Source: Rossellomorea aquimaris (lineage in GTDB: Bacteria > Bacillota > Bacilli > Bacillales > Bacillaceae_B). From it: DNA of 64,000 nucleotides. The stretch covers positions 375,116 through 439,115 of the forward strand of contig NZ_VTEX01000001.1 in the NCBI RefSeq assembly GCF_008180865.1, written 5' to 3'. A program made the position numbers and the translations under genes. Shown here piece after piece: positions 24,979 to 34,887 of the stretch (its first letter is position 1; every line of letters begins with the position of its first letter). The notes beneath the pieces are model-generated. The model was given only the letters and a program-made list of their open reading frames with translations, did no database searches and was not told the DNA's origin.

Positions 24979-25931
24979 GATGATTTTTCTCCTTTGCTTT
25001 GCCTTACGAAATAATCTACGATTCCCATTGCTGATACGTTCGTATCCAGAGTTACTAATTTGAAAATCGGGTTATCTGAATCAACGCCCTTTTGCACCAT
25101 TGTACTCTTTGTGAGTTCAAAGAGTACAGCAAATATCGCTTTTACGTTCTCTTCCCCTGTTCTTTTGGAAGAGAAATGTTCCATACTTTTTTCCATGAAA
25201 AGATCAAGCCATCTTTCTACTTCCCCTAATGCAAATGATACTTCTTCAGTGACACCGTAGTGCCCAAAATACAAGCGATCGAGCTGCAGGCCCTTATACA
25301 TGCGTAAGGAATCCTTCATGTTTTCAGGGCTAAATTGGTTGGGGGAAGTAGAAGGGATATAGAAGTGCTTTGACCCCACCGTATACTGGATGCCGCATGT
25401 GTCCCCGGTGAACATCCCATTTGACACTGAATCAAAGATACTTAAATGGTGATTTGCATGACCAGGGGTGTGGTAAAACGTTAATGTACAGTTTTCGCTC
25501 AGTTTCAGTTTTTCTTCATGCTCCATCACAATCATCCGGTCTTCCGGAATTGGCACTATCGGGTGGAAAAGATCATCGAATTTCTCTCCATATACCGCTC
25601 TTGCTCCTCGGATCAAGCGTGCAGGGTCTGAAAGGTGACGACGTCCTTTCGGGTGTACGATGACCTTTGCATTTGGGCATTCCTTCAGGAAAAGACCTGC
25701 ACCTCCTGCATGATCCAGGTGTATATGAGTTAAAATTATGTATTGAATATCTTCAAGATTAATGTTTAACTTAGAGAGACCTTTTTTTAGATGAGGTATA
25801 GAAGGACTGGCAGATGTTTCGACAATGGTAAGGGACTCTTCGTTTATAATATAACTTCCTGTACGTTCCTTTAGTGATAAATCCATTAGATCAACTAACG
25901 ATATTCGGGAATCTATACGATAAATACTCAT
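24975..25931 (-). CDS. Metallo-beta-lactamase-fold hydrolase
   Basis: About 318 residues. The metal-binding motif HIHLDHAGG (HxHxDH), a second His in PGHANHHLS, Asp in FTGDTCG and a final His in YFGHYG complete a binuclear site. ATG 25931 is favoured because GAAAGG lies 9 bases upstream; an ATG at 25940 overlaps that site. The coupled glutaredoxin hints at thiol or thioester substrates, but this is inference. Confidence 0.85.
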   Translation of the reverse strand: MSIYRIDSRISLVDLMDLSLKERTGSYIINEESLTIVETSASPSIPHLKKGLSKLNINLEDIQYIILTHIHLDHAGGAGLFLKECPNAKVIVHPKGRRHLSDPARLIRGARAVYGEKFDDLFHPIVPIPEDRMIVMEHEEKLKLSENCTLTFYHTPGHANHHLSIFDSVSNGMFTGDTCGIQYTVGSKHFYIPSTSPNQFSPENMKDSLRMYKGLQLDRLYFGHYGVTEEVSFALGEVERWLDLFMEKSMEHFSSKRTGEENVKAIFAVLFELTKSTMVQKGVDSDNPIFKLVTLDTNVSAMGIVDYFVRQSKGEKSS

Positions 25932-26084
25932 CGGATCCATCCTTTCGGGGAGAATATATTTCTACCCTTTCATTATAAAGGAATTTATGTAGAAAAAGGA
26001 CAAAACATTAGATTTCACAGGATAGAATCTGGTACAATGCAAAAGCTATGACCAAGAATTAGAACAGGAAAGGAGAGACCGATT

Positions 26085-26330
26085 ATGTCTCAGCTTCTTG
26101 GAATTATACAAAGATTAAAATCATTACAAGAACAAGGTGAACAAGGGGAAACTCAACAACGATTTTTCGAATACAATGGAAAGAAAATTTGTGAGGTAAA
26201 GTACTTACCAAAACAAGATACATTCGAAATTGAAGTCATGAATGAAAAAGGAAACAGTTTTCCTTTTGATAACATAGACATTACAGCGATTGAAATTTTT
26301 GAACTTCTACAAGAAGCTCAACAAGATTAA
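26085..26330 (+). CDS. ykuJ: YkuJ-like protein
   Basis: 81 residues matching B. subtilis YkuJ: MSQLLGIIQRLKSLQEQG, RFFEYNGKKICEVKY, FPFDNIDITAIEIFELLQ. Small and cytoplasmic, function unknown. GAAAGGAGAG precedes the ATG. ykuK and ykzF, which follow it in B. subtilis, are absent; ykuL comes next. Confidence 0.88.
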   Translation: MSQLLGIIQRLKSLQEQGEQGETQQRFFEYNGKKICEVKYLPKQDTFEIEVMNEKGNSFPFDNIDITAIEIFELLQEAQQD

Positions 26331-26334
26331 TGTA

Positions 26335-26367
26335 CTAAAAAGGTAACCATTCGGTTATCTTTTTTAG
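26335..26367 (+). terminator. Terminator of ykuJ
   Basis: CTAAAAAGGTAACC pairs with GGTTATCTTTTTTAG. Confidence 0.75.
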
Positions 26368-26486
26368 TCTTCAAACCAAACGTCAAAACATACATTTTTC
26401 TTCCAATATGTTAATATAAATAGTGTCTGATTCTTTTGTTTATAGATCGGTCGCAAATTCTTACTTTTAAAAATGAGGGGTTATAC

Positions 26487-26927
26487 ATGATTTCATTGAG
26501 TAGCAAGGAGTTATTAGAAACGAATATTAAAGATTTCATTATTCCTTCTGAGAAGGTGGCTCATGTTCAAGTGGGGAATTCCTTGGAACATGCGTTACTA
26601 TTACTCACTAAGAGTGGTTACTCAGCCATCCCTGTGCTTGATCCGACATTTCGTTTTCAGGGCTTAATCAGTTCCAGTTTAATCACAGATTCCATTCTTG
26701 GTCTTGAACGCTTTGAGTTTGAACAACTTGAAGCAAAGAAGGTAGAGGAAGTCATGACAACTGAATTTCCCAGCGTCTCCTTAGAAACAGATTTTAAGAA
26801 AGCACTTGAGCTTTTAGTGGATCATCCATTCTTGTGTGTGGTTTCTGATGATGGGTACTTTGAAGGGATCATGACAAGGAGAGTTGTGTTAAAGCAACTT
26901 CAACGACAACTGTTTAAAAGGGACTAA
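26487..26927 (+). CDS. ykuL: CBS-domain protein YkuL (CbpB-like)
   Basis: 146 residues with two CBS motifs (about 15-70 and 80-140; NSLEHALLLLTKSGYSAIPVLD and LETDFKKALELLVDHPFLCVV). It matches B. subtilis YkuL, and related CbpB proteins are known c-di-AMP receptors that act on the stringent response enzyme Rel. ATG 26487 lies behind TGAGGGG; the longer reading from 26436 has no site. Ligand binding here is inferred from the family. Confidence 0.85.
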   Translation: MISLSSKELLETNIKDFIIPSEKVAHVQVGNSLEHALLLLTKSGYSAIPVLDPTFRFQGLISSSLITDSILGLERFEFEQLEAKKVEEVMTTEFPSVSLETDFKKALELLVDHPFLCVVSDDGYFEGIMTRRVVLKQLQRQLFKRD

Positions 26928-26963
26928 ACCCTTCATGACGGTTACATAACGGTAAGATCATAT

Positions 26964-26997
26964 AGGATGGCATAATTGTCATCCTCTTTATTTTGTT
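26964..26997 (+). terminator. Weak terminator after ykuL
   Basis: AGGATGGCA pairs with TGTCATCCT around an AT loop, followed by a T-rich stretch. Confidence 0.5.
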
Positions 26998-27025
26998 TAT
27001 TGATGACGATACAAAGGAGAACAAG

Positions 27026-28519
27026 ATGAGCAGTTTAGGATTGGGTTCAATAAAAAGGACAAAAAAACCGCTTGTATTGATAGCTGTGATGCTGGCTATG
27101 TTCATGGGGGCCATTGAAGCAACGATCGTCTCTACCGCCATGCCTGCCATCGTGGGTGATCTTGGTGGCTTCTCTCTGTATAGTTGGGTGTTTTCAGCTT
27201 ATCTATTAATGAATGCCATTACCGTTCTTATCTACGGTAAACTATCTGATTTATTTGGCAGGAAACCGGTTATCTCAATCGGGATCATGATTTTTCTCAT
27301 TGGGTCCGCTTTATGCGGATTTGCCCAATCAATGGAGCAATTGATTCTATTCCGATTCATCCAGGGACTTGGTGCGGGAGCGGTATTGCCTATGGCCACT
27401 ACGATTGTGGGAGATATTTATTCAAAGGAAGAACGTGCCAAAATACAAGGGTATTTATCAAGTGTTTGGGGGATTTCTGCCATTAGCGGACCTCTCGTTG
27501 GGGGATTGTTGGTTGAATATGCGAGTTGGAGGTACGTGTTTTGGGTCAATATTCCACTCGGCTTATTATCGATTGTCGTCCTGTGGCTGTACTTACACGA
27601 GAACATTGAAAAGAAAAAACCGGTTATCGACTATGGTGGTGCGTTTCTATTAGTTGTAACCCTCTCATCTTTAATGTATCTACTGGTCGAGGGAGGTGTA
27701 CACCTCCCTTGGGGGTCCTGGCAGGCGATATTTCTGATCACCCTTTTCATCTTGGGGTTTGTTGTGTTTATTTATCACGAACGACGAACGGCACAACCGA
27801 TGATGCCTTTTGATCTATGGAAGGTACGTTCCATTTTGGTCGCCAATATCGTTTCACTAACAACAGGCGTTATGTTAATCGGCATCTCAAGCTTCCTCCC
27901 TGCTTTTGTACAAGGTGTCATGGAGAGGAGTGCAACTGTGGCCGGTTTTACATTGACGGCCATGTCTGTTGGCTGGCCGATTTCGGCTACAATCGCGGGA
28001 CGCTTATTATTAAAGATCGGATACTTTAAAACATCCTTGATGGGGGGAATATCCCTTATAGCAGGTGGAACTATCTTTGTCTTGATGGATCCATCATACG
28101 GTCCATTATGGCCGGCAATTGGATCATTCTTTGTAGGGGTAGGGATGGGGCTGAGCTCTACATCCTTTATCGTTTCCATTCAGTCTACTGTCGAGTGGCA
28201 GGTCAGAGGGATTGCGACTGCCACCAATATGTTCATGAGGAATTTAGGTACGACAATAGGAGCTGCGCTATTGGGAGGAATTTTAAACAGCCGCCTGCAG
28301 AGATACTTAGAAGAAAGCGGTAATGATTATTCCATCAATGATGTGAATATGCTCTTGAATCAACAAGAGAGGGAGCAATTGTCTTCCGGTATGCTCGAGC
28401 TGTTACAAAATTCACTTACAGGTTCATTGCAATCTGTTTATCTAGTCGTTTTACTTTTCGCTCTGTTTAGCTTTATCGGCATTTTATTTCTACCCAGAGA
28501 CCAATTGCTAAAAAAATAG
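27026..28519 (+). CDS. MFS drug/proton antiporter, DHA2 (EmrB/QacA) family
   Basis: 497 residues with about 14 membrane segments. Motif A is visible as GKLSDLFGRKPV, motif C-like glycines in GISAISGPLVGG, and a conserved acidic residue in helix 1 (GAIEATIVSTAMPAI), as in multidrug exporters. ATG 27026 follows AAAGGAG. The gene overlaps the convergent TauE gene by 12 bases. B. subtilis has no such gene between ykuL and ccpC. The substrate is unknown. Confidence 0.9.
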   Translation: MSSLGLGSIKRTKKPLVLIAVMLAMFMGAIEATIVSTAMPAIVGDLGGFSLYSWVFSAYLLMNAITVLIYGKLSDLFGRKPVISIGIMIFLIGSALCGFAQSMEQLILFRFIQGLGAGAVLPMATTIVGDIYSKEERAKIQGYLSSVWGISAISGPLVGGLLVEYASWRYVFWVNIPLGLLSIVVLWLYLHENIEKKKPVIDYGGAFLLVVTLSSLMYLLVEGGVHLPWGSWQAIFLITLFILGFVVFIYHERRTAQPMMPFDLWKVRSILVANIVSLTTGVMLIGISSFLPAFVQGVMERSATVAGFTLTAMSVGWPISATIAGRLLLKIGYFKTSLMGGISLIAGGTIFVLMDPSYGPLWPAIGSFFVGVGMGLSSTSFIVSIQSTVEWQVRGIATATNMFMRNLGTTIGAALLGGILNSRLQRYLEESGNDYSINDVNMLLNQQEREQLSSGMLELLQNSLTGSLQSVYLVVLLFALFSFIGILFLPRDQLLKK

Positions 28520-29233
28520 ATTTTTCCCCAGCTGTAATATAAGAATGAGAGTAAGCACGTTTAATAAAATTTGTACATGTTTCGTAGAAAGTTTGGCTGC
28601 TACCCTTACTGCCACTTGAGCCCCGATTAGTGCACCAAGTGCAAAAGGGATGGCAGCTCCCCATTCTACGTGGCCGTTATGGAAATAGACGGTGAATGCT
28701 CCTAAGCAGCTTACAAAAGTCTGAAATCTGGTGAGAGCTACCGATTTTAAAAATGAAAGCCCGTGTAACAGATGAGTGTACATGAGCATGGTTGCCTGCC
28801 CTGGCCCGAACAATCCGTCATACGTGCTGATTAAGTACAAAAATCCATAAACCCGAAATTGCTTCGGGTTCACATTCCTGGGCTTGAATCCTTTTATGAT
28901 ACTTAGAAAAAGGGCGAATAACAGAAAGAAGAAGGCCATCCATTCGAGCAAAGATGGAGATATTTTATCCGAGAAAAATGCCCCGGTCAACCCGCCAAGA
29001 AGAGCAATAGGAAGAATAGGTAAACATTCTTTCCATGTAACCTTTCGATCTTTTATTAAATGAATAAAGCTTGAAAAAGAACTCATAATATTTGAAAATT
29101 TGGCCGTGGCGATGGCTGTATGAATGGGTAAACCAAGTAAAAGCATCACGGGCATACCAATCAATCCCCCGCTTCCTGCCAGAGTTCCAATGAGTGCTAC
29201 CACCAAGCCGGTGAAAAAGAGAATCACTTCCAT
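28508..29233 (-). CDS. TauE/SafE-family membrane permease
   Basis: 241 residues with about eight hydrophobic segments. The N-terminal GTLAGSGGLIGMPVMLLLG and the mid-protein GLFGPGQATM are the duplicated TauE/SafE signatures. Such proteins are sulfite, sulfonate or organic-anion exporters. GGGAGGTG precedes the ATG at 29233. It is divergent from ccpC with about 110 bases between. Confidence 0.88.
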   Translation of the reverse strand: MEVILFFTGLVVALIGTLAGSGGLIGMPVMLLLGLPIHTAIATAKFSNIMSSFSSFIHLIKDRKVTWKECLPILPIALLGGLTGAFFSDKISPSLLEWMAFFFLLFALFLSIIKGFKPRNVNPKQFRVYGFLYLISTYDGLFGPGQATMLMYTHLLHGLSFLKSVALTRFQTFVSCLGAFTVYFHNGHVEWGAAIPFALGALIGAQVAVRVAAKLSTKHVQILLNVLTLILILQLGKNLFF

Positions 29234-29343
29234 TTTCAGGCACCTCCCAATGTTTCTACTATCAGTCTATTCCATTCTTGATAATAATGAAATTTTATAT
29301 TAATTAAGATATAATATAAGAAAAACTTATGAAGGTGAAAATG

Positions 29344-30222
29344 ATGGCGTTCTCAGAATATCAATTACTGCACGTACTGGCTCAGGAAATGAACATGCGT
29401 AAAGCAGCAGAACGGCTATTTGTATCACAGCCGGCACTGTCACAAAGACTCCAGACGATTGAAAAGGAATGGGGGACCAGATTATTTCTTCGCTCTCAAA
29501 AAGGTCTGGCCCTAACTCCTGCAGGAGAGCTTGTGGTGAAGTTGGCTGAAGAAATGCTGCTGAAGGAAGAAAGTGTGAAGGAAAGAATTCAAGCATTGGA
29601 GTTCGAGGTTCATGGAACCTTGAAGATTGCATGTGCCTCGATTGTAGGTCAGAATTGGCTTCCTAAAGTACTTAAAAGGTTTGTGGAAACCTATCCTCAT
29701 GCCAAAATCTCATTAATGACAGGATGGAGCAGTGAAATTCTTAAAGCGATTTATGAAAATGAAGTACATATCGGGATTATTCGTGGCACTCCCGATTGGA
29801 AGGGCCCCAAACACCATCTCTTTCAAGATACACTGTATTTAGTCGATAGAGAAATTCAATCGATTGAAGAAGTCATGAAAACTGATCGACCGTTTATCCA
29901 ATTTAAAAGTGACTCGAATTATTATCAGGAAATTCAGGACTGGTGGCATCGGCAATTCCAGACAACACCGAAGCGAACCATTGTAGTAGATCAAATTGAA
30001 ACATGTAAGCAGATGACATTAAACGGAATCGGCTACGCCATTTTACCTGCAATCACATTAGACGGGATGGAAGAAGACATTTATAAAATCCCTTTAATTG
30101 ATGAACATGATTCCCTTATACACAGGGACACTTGGTTACTGGGGTATGAGTCCGCCTTTCAATTAAGACAAGTAGAAGCATTTGTTGAAGTTGTAAACGA
30201 ATTCATTCATGAAAACTCATAG
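29344..30222 (+). CDS. ccpC: LysR-type transcriptional regulator CcpC
   Basis: About 292 residues. N-terminal helix-turn-helix (MRKAAERLFVSQPALSQRL) and an effector-binding domain (IGQ/VGQNWLPKVLKRFVE, TGWSSEILK, VDQIETCKQMTLNGIGYAI) match B. subtilis CcpC along its length. CcpC represses the TCA genes citZ and citB and responds to citrate. ATG 29344 gives the same N-terminal length as CcpC; ATG 29329 and 29341 are too close to AAGGTG. The dap genes follow, as in B. subtilis. Confidence 0.9.
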   Translation: MAFSEYQLLHVLAQEMNMRKAAERLFVSQPALSQRLQTIEKEWGTRLFLRSQKGLALTPAGELVVKLAEEMLLKEESVKERIQALEFEVHGTLKIACASIVGQNWLPKVLKRFVETYPHAKISLMTGWSSEILKAIYENEVHIGIIRGTPDWKGPKHHLFQDTLYLVDREIQSIEEVMKTDRPFIQFKSDSNYYQEIQDWWHRQFQTTPKRTIVVDQIETCKQMTLNGIGYAILPAITLDGMEEDIYKIPLIDEHDSLIHRDTWLLGYESAFQLRQVEAFVEVVNEFIHENS

Positions 30223-30237
30223 TTTTGACGTTTAGGG

Positions 30238-30266
30238 TTGTCTTACATCCTTTAATTTGATAAAGT
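30238..30266 (+). promoter_or_regulatory. Promoter of dapH
   Basis: TTGTCT (30238-30243), a 17-base spacer and TAAAGT (30261-30266) preceded by TGA (extended -10). Confidence 0.6.
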
Positions 30267-30316
30267 AATTCAAGAAACAAATTCTGAATTTATACATAAT
30301 TACGGAGGGTATTCTT

Positions 30317-31027
30317 ATGAAAATGATGGACGCAAACGAAATTATTTCTTTTATTCAAAATAGTACCAAGTCAACCCCTGTGAAGGTTTATGTGAAAGGT
30401 GACATAGAGGGAATCGACTTTGGTTCATCTTCCCAAACCTTCCTTCAAGGAAATTCCGGTGTCGTATTCGGAGAGTGGAGCGAGCTTTCTACTATTCTTG
30501 AAGAAAATAAAGATAAAATCGAAGACTACGTATTAGAAAATGATCGCCGTAATTCTGCGATTCCTCTTCTTGACTTAAAAGGGGTTAAAGCGCGTATTGA
30601 GCCAGGCGCCATCATTCGAGATCAAGTGGAAATCGGTGACAATGCGGTCATTATGATGGGTGCAATGATCAATATCGGTTCTGTAGTAGGTGCAGGAACG
30701 ATGATCGATATGAATGTTGTACTTGGTGGACGTGCTACAGTAGGGAAGAATTGTCATATTGGAGCGGGTGCGGTGCTTGCCGGGGTAATTGAGCCGCCAT
30801 CTGCAAAACCCGTCGTCATCGAAGACGATGTAGTCATTGGCGCCAATGCCGTTGTCCTTGAAGGTGTAACAGTCGGAAAAGGATCTGTCGTTGCAGCTGG
30901 AGCGATTGTCGTGGATGATGTAGCTCCATACACGGTTGTGGCAGGTACACCCGCAAAGAAATTGAAAGACATTGATGAAAAGACAAAATCTAAGACTGAA
31001 ATAAAACAAGAATTACGTCAACTGTAA
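30317..31027 (+). CDS. dapH: 2,3,4,5-tetrahydropyridine-2,6-dicarboxylate N-acetyltransferase
   Basis: 236 residues. A unique N-terminal domain (1-90) is followed by left-handed beta-helix hexapeptide repeats ([20 protein letters not shown] onward to [12 protein letters not shown]). It acetylates tetrahydrodipicolinate in the acetyl branch of the DAP/lysine pathway, feeding peptidoglycan and, via dipicolinate, spores. CGGAGGG precedes the ATG. The order ccpC - dapH - dapL resembles B. subtilis. Confidence 0.95.
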   Translation: MKMMDANEIISFIQNSTKSTPVKVYVKGDIEGIDFGSSSQTFLQGNSGVVFGEWSELSTILEENKDKIEDYVLENDRRNSAIPLLDLKGVKARIEPGAIIRDQVEIGDNAVIMMGAMINIGSVVGAGTMIDMNVVLGGRATVGKNCHIGAGAVLAGVIEPPSAKPVVIEDDVVIGANAVVLEGVTVGKGSVVAAGAIVVDDVAPYTVVAGTPAKKLKDIDEKTKSKTEIKQELRQL

Positions 31028-31055
31028 TCATTTCAACAATAGCATGATCAAGGAG

Positions 31056-31083
31056 AGAACGGACGGTGGCGTCTGTTCTTTTC
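31056..31083 (+). terminator. Terminator between dapH and dapL
   Basis: AGAACGGACG pairs with CGTCTGTTCT (one G-T pair), followed by TTTTC. It is probably partial, because dapL has no strong promoter of its own that I can see. Confidence 0.6.
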
Positions 31084-31140
31084 TTGTAAGCTCTCATTTT
31101 CGCTACCTATCCATCTATTATTCATGTAAGGAGGATACTC

Positions 31141-32259
31141 ATGTCTACTTTAGACTTTAAGTCGATCAGGAGAGATCTCCATCAAATTCCTGAACTTGGG
31201 TTTCAAGAGTTTAAAACACAGCAATATCTATTAAATTATGTTTCAAGCCTGCCTGCTGACCGATTAGAGATTAAGACCTGGAGAACAGGGCTCTTCATTA
31301 AGGTTCATGGCACAAATCCTACAAGAATGATTGGCTACCGCGGGGACATTGATGGCCTGCCGATCTCGGAAGAAACAGGATTGGATTTTCCTTCATCACA
31401 TGAAGGAAGGATGCATGCCTGCGGCCATGACTTTCATATGTCGATTGAACTGGGGGTTTTAACTCATTTCGTTCACCACCCTATAGAAGATGATCTTCTG
31501 TTCATATTTCAACCCGCAGAGGAGGGACCAGGTGGAGCGAAGCCAATGCTTGAAAGTGAAATCATGAAAGAATGGACGCCGGATTGTATATTCGCACTTC
31601 ACATTGCACCAGAATATGAAGTGGGGACGGTGGCTGTTAAAGAGGGTCTGCTTTTTGCCAATACGTCTGAGTTATTTATTGATTTTAAAGGGAAAGGCGG
31701 CCATGCTGCCTATCCTCATCACACCAAGGATATGATCGTCGTGGCCTCTTCCTTTGTCACACAAATCCAGTCGATCGTTTCAAGGAATGTCGACCCATTA
31801 GACAGTGCGGTCATCACCGTCGGAAAAATGGAAAGTGGGACGGTGCAAAATATCATCGCTGAAACAGCCAGATTGGAAGGTACCATCCGTACCCTTTCAG
31901 CCGGGTCGATGGAAAGTGTAAAAAAACGGCTGGAAGCGTTAATCGATGGTATGAAAATCAGTTATGATTGTGATATTCAGGTGGATTATGGCAGCATGTA
32001 TCGCCAGGTCTATAATGATCCGGAGTGGACAAATCATTTCATTTCTTTCCTCCAAAAAACGAATCGGAACCTCGTAATCTGTAAAGAAGCTATGACGGGT
32101 GAAGACTTTGGTTATATGCTTGAGGAAATACCAGGCTTTATGTTTTGGCTTGGTGTGAATTCTCAATATGGACTGCATCATTCTAAATTAAACCCTGATG
32201 AAGAAGCGATAGACTTTGCCATCTCCCTTCTCACAGATTATATTGGCGAATTAAAATAA
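31141..32259 (+). CDS. dapL: N-acetyldiaminopimelate deacetylase
   Basis: 372 residues, M20D amidohydrolase. Metal-binding [30 protein letters not shown] and [10 protein letters not shown], and a late MTGEDFGYM motif. It removes acetate to give L,L-DAP after PatA has acted. TAAGGAGGAT precedes the ATG. It is about 110 bases after dapH. Confidence 0.93.
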   Translation: MSTLDFKSIRRDLHQIPELGFQEFKTQQYLLNYVSSLPADRLEIKTWRTGLFIKVHGTNPTRMIGYRGDIDGLPISEETGLDFPSSHEGRMHACGHDFHMSIELGVLTHFVHHPIEDDLLFIFQPAEEGPGGAKPMLESEIMKEWTPDCIFALHIAPEYEVGTVAVKEGLLFANTSELFIDFKGKGGHAAYPHHTKDMIVVASSFVTQIQSIVSRNVDPLDSAVITVGKMESGTVQNIIAETARLEGTIRTLSAGSMESVKKRLEALIDGMKISYDCDIQVDYGSMYRQVYNDPEWTNHFISFLQKTNRNLVICKEAMTGEDFGYMLEEIPGFMFWLGVNSQYGLHHSKLNPDEEAIDFAISLLTDYIGELK

Positions 32260-32267
32260 TGAGTATG

Positions 32268-32311
32268 AATCACGGAACGTTATCTACGGATATCGTTCCG
32301 TGATTTTTTTT
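32268..32311 (+). terminator. Terminator of dapL
   Basis: AATCACGGAACG with CGTTCCGTGATT, followed by T8. Confidence 0.9.
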
Positions 32312-32351
32312 GTCAATACAAGAAAAATTAACATAAATTTCTAAAATGGTC

Positions 32352-32384
32352 TTGCTAAGAGTTAAGAATAGTGTAAAATTACAC
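32352..32384 (+). promoter_or_regulatory. Promoter of the eight-gene MoxR/VWA/ABC operon with overlapping palindrome
   Basis: TTGCTA (32352-32357), a 16-base spacer and TAAAAT (32374-32379). GTGTAAAATTACAC (32371-32384) is a perfect 6-2-6 palindrome covering the -10, a typical place for a repressor site. Confidence 0.45.
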
Positions 32385-32484
32385 TTAAGGTAGATGGAGA
32401 ATGAGGAAAAAGATAAAAATAATAGAAACTTTTCCCATGATGATTTCGTCTATCTTGTAGAGAGAAAGAAAGAGGGGAATGCAT

Positions 32485-34887
32485 GTGAAAAGATGGACGA
32501 AAGCAATATTTGTGATGACATTAGGGTTCTTGATATTTCTTTTCATGGAAGATATAACACTCGCACAAGCGCAAATTAAAATTTCAGTGGAAGAAGGAAT
32601 CGATGGAAAAGTGAAGGAGGGAAGAGGTTTCCCCCTTAAAGTAACCGTCGAAAATACAGGTTCTGATTTCAAGGGAGATCTATTGTTTGACTATGCTCCT
32701 TCCTATCAGACTGGAGGGGCAAGAGCGTTATCCATAGATGTGCCAGCAAATTCAAAACGTACATACACATTATCCATTCCAGGATTCAATGATGAAATCA
32801 GGCATAATTCCAATCAGGAAACCATTCATTTGTTCCAAGGATCTTGGGAAAAAGGAAAAGAAATAAAATTTAAAGGCGATAAACGATTAACTCCTAATTT
32901 CATCTATAGCAATTATACAGCCATCGGTTTATTGAGTGAAAATCCTGACCGTTTGAAGGGAATTAAAGGGGCTAACATGGGAGGGAATCAGGTAGAGGCG
33001 TTAACGCTCACAAAGGAAAATATTCCTGAAGAGAAGAGCGGATTTCAAATGCTTGATTATCTTATCATTGACCAATTCAATATTTCAGAACTTAGCCAGG
33101 ATCAACAAAGCGCGTTAAAAAGCTGGGTTGAGACAGGTGGTGTTTTATTTATAGGAGGGGCTCCTCATTTAAAGGATACTCTAGGATCTGCAGCTGATAT
33201 GGCTCCTCTTACGTTCGGGGAAGAATCGACACTCTCCGACACTTCCACCTTTAATGTGAAGAAGAATATAGAGGCTTCCTTTAACTCATTAGCAATCTAT
33301 AAAGGGACTGTTAAACCAGAATCGGATGTTCTGGTTGAGCAAGACGGGATCCCATTGGTCGTGAAAAGTTCCGAAGGCTTAGGAGAAGTGTGGCAGACGG
33401 CATTCTCATTGGGTGACCCTGTATTAAATGCATGGGAAAGCTATGACGAATGGTTTGCAAATGTCCTTTCTAAAACAGAGCCATACTTTTTACTTGGCCA
33501 GTCCAACGGAGATCAAAGTTTCCTGGAGAGGATTTATTATGAAGTAGCTGACAGCAATGAGCTCTTTCCGACTACCAATTTTAAAGTAAGTACTCTAGTC
33601 ATCATTCTCATCATTTATTTGATTGTCCTTGTACCTCTGCTGTATTTCTTATTAAGAAAAGTGGATAAGCGTGAACAAGCATGGTGGATCATTCCTGCCA
33701 TCTCTGTCCTCGTTTCCTCAGGCATCTTTATCACCGGAGCTAAAGATAGAATCTCGAAGCCACATTTGAATCAAATGAGTGTCTTAAAAGTCGAGGAAGA
33801 TAAGAGCGTACACGGAATTTCAGCATTTAGCGCGTTATCAAACTCCGGGGGAGACTATGGTTTTGTTTCAGATAAGCATAATTTAGAAATCACACCTGCA
33901 ATAGTAAGGAATAGTGCGGGGGGAGTGAATCAGTATAAGTTTGCAGTTGAAGAGATGACGAAGGATAATCGATTCATTACCTTTCGGGATGTAGAATACT
34001 GGTCCACGAGGACATTACTCGGTACCAGCGAAAAGGAAGAAGTAGGAAGGTTTATACCGGAATTAGTGTTAGAGGATCAGACCTTATCCGGTACAATTCA
34101 AAATGATTTTCCATATGATTTTACAGATGTATATATTTGGTCAGGGTCCAGAATGTATCGTCTGGGAGATATGAAAGCCGGGGATATCCTCGAAGTTGAT
34201 AAAAAGCTTTCAACGAATTATTTATCTTCTCCTATTGGTGTGACCCCGAATATGTCAGGGCTATTACCGAATCAGCAAAATATTAAGCAGCAAAAGAAAG
34301 AACGGTTGGAAAACTTCGCATCCCAAATGATTTCTGCGGATAATGACAATAACTCCCCGGTCATTTTTGGATATACAAATGCGGAGATATTCCATATGAA
34401 GATTAAGAACAAAGAATCCAAGTCTGAAAATTTCTCATTACTCTATCAACATTTTCCTTCACTTGGAAATTATAAGGGTGCTATTACACTTAGGAATGAA
34501 CAGCTTGATTTGGATGTATTGCCTGTTAACGGACAGGTGATTGAGCATTACTCACATAATGGTGCAGATGAGATGGGACTCGAAGATGGGACATATGAGC
34601 TATCCATCCACCTCCCTAATCAAATTGAATTATCGAAGGTTACGCTTCATTCTTTAAATATGACTCTTCACACAGGAGGAGTGCTTCAGTTTTCTCTGGT
34701 CAATCCCAAAACAGATGAACGCATGGTGCTTTCTGAATCTTCAACGAACTCAATCGAAGTAAAAGAAAAATTGAATAACTATATAAATGACAATGGGGAA
34801 ATCGTTTTCGAGTTTGAAAAACGATCTCAAGGCGATCCGTTTGTTCGTCTCCCTGATATTGTGTTGAAAGGAGAGGTCCGACCATGA
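32485..34887 (+). CDS. Large exported membrane protein, first gene of the eight-gene operon
   Basis: About 800 residues. Signal peptide (ends near ITLAQA, residue ~29), an Ig-like beta region (IKISVEEG to SIPGF), a GATase/DUF4350-like domain (LDYLIIDQFNIS, WVETGGVLFIGGAP, ~190-230), two membrane helices near residues 368-390 and 401-418, and a C-terminal extracytoplasmic domain of ~380 residues. GTG 32485 is 7 bases after GAGGGG; the ATG at 32479 is too close. It overlaps the ABC ATPase by 4 bases. I do not recognise a named family; it loosely resembles auxiliary proteins of ABC-2 systems such as GldG. Confidence 0.75.
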   Translation: MKRWTKAIFVMTLGFLIFLFMEDITLAQAQIKISVEEGIDGKVKEGRGFPLKVTVENTGSDFKGDLLFDYAPSYQTGGARALSIDVPANSKRTYTLSIPGFNDEIRHNSNQETIHLFQGSWEKGKEIKFKGDKRLTPNFIYSNYTAIGLLSENPDRLKGIKGANMGGNQVEALTLTKENIPEEKSGFQMLDYLIIDQFNISELSQDQQSALKSWVETGGVLFIGGAPHLKDTLGSAADMAPLTFGEESTLSDTSTFNVKKNIEASFNSLAIYKGTVKPESDVLVEQDGIPLVVKSSEGLGEVWQTAFSLGDPVLNAWESYDEWFANVLSKTEPYFLLGQSNGDQSFLERIYYEVADSNELFPTTNFKVSTLVIILIIYLIVLVPLLYFLLRKVDKREQAWWIIPAISVLVSSGIFITGAKDRISKPHLNQMSVLKVEEDKSVHGISAFSALSNSGGDYGFVSDKHNLEITPAIVRNSAGGVNQYKFAVEEMTKDNRFITFRDVEYWSTRTLLGTSEKEEVGRFIPELVLEDQTLSGTIQNDFPYDFTDVYIWSGSRMYRLGDMKAGDILEVDKKLSTNYLSSPIGVTPNMSGLLPNQQNIKQQKKERLENFASQMISADNDNNSPVIFGYTNAEIFHMKIKNKESKSENFSLLYQHFPSLGNYKGAITLRNEQLDLDVLPVNGQVIEHYSHNGADEMGLEDGTYELSIHLPNQIELSKVTLHSLNMTLHTGGVLQFSLVNPKTDERMVLSESSTNSIEVKEKLNNYINDNGEIVFEFEKRSQGDPFVRLPDIVLKGEVRP

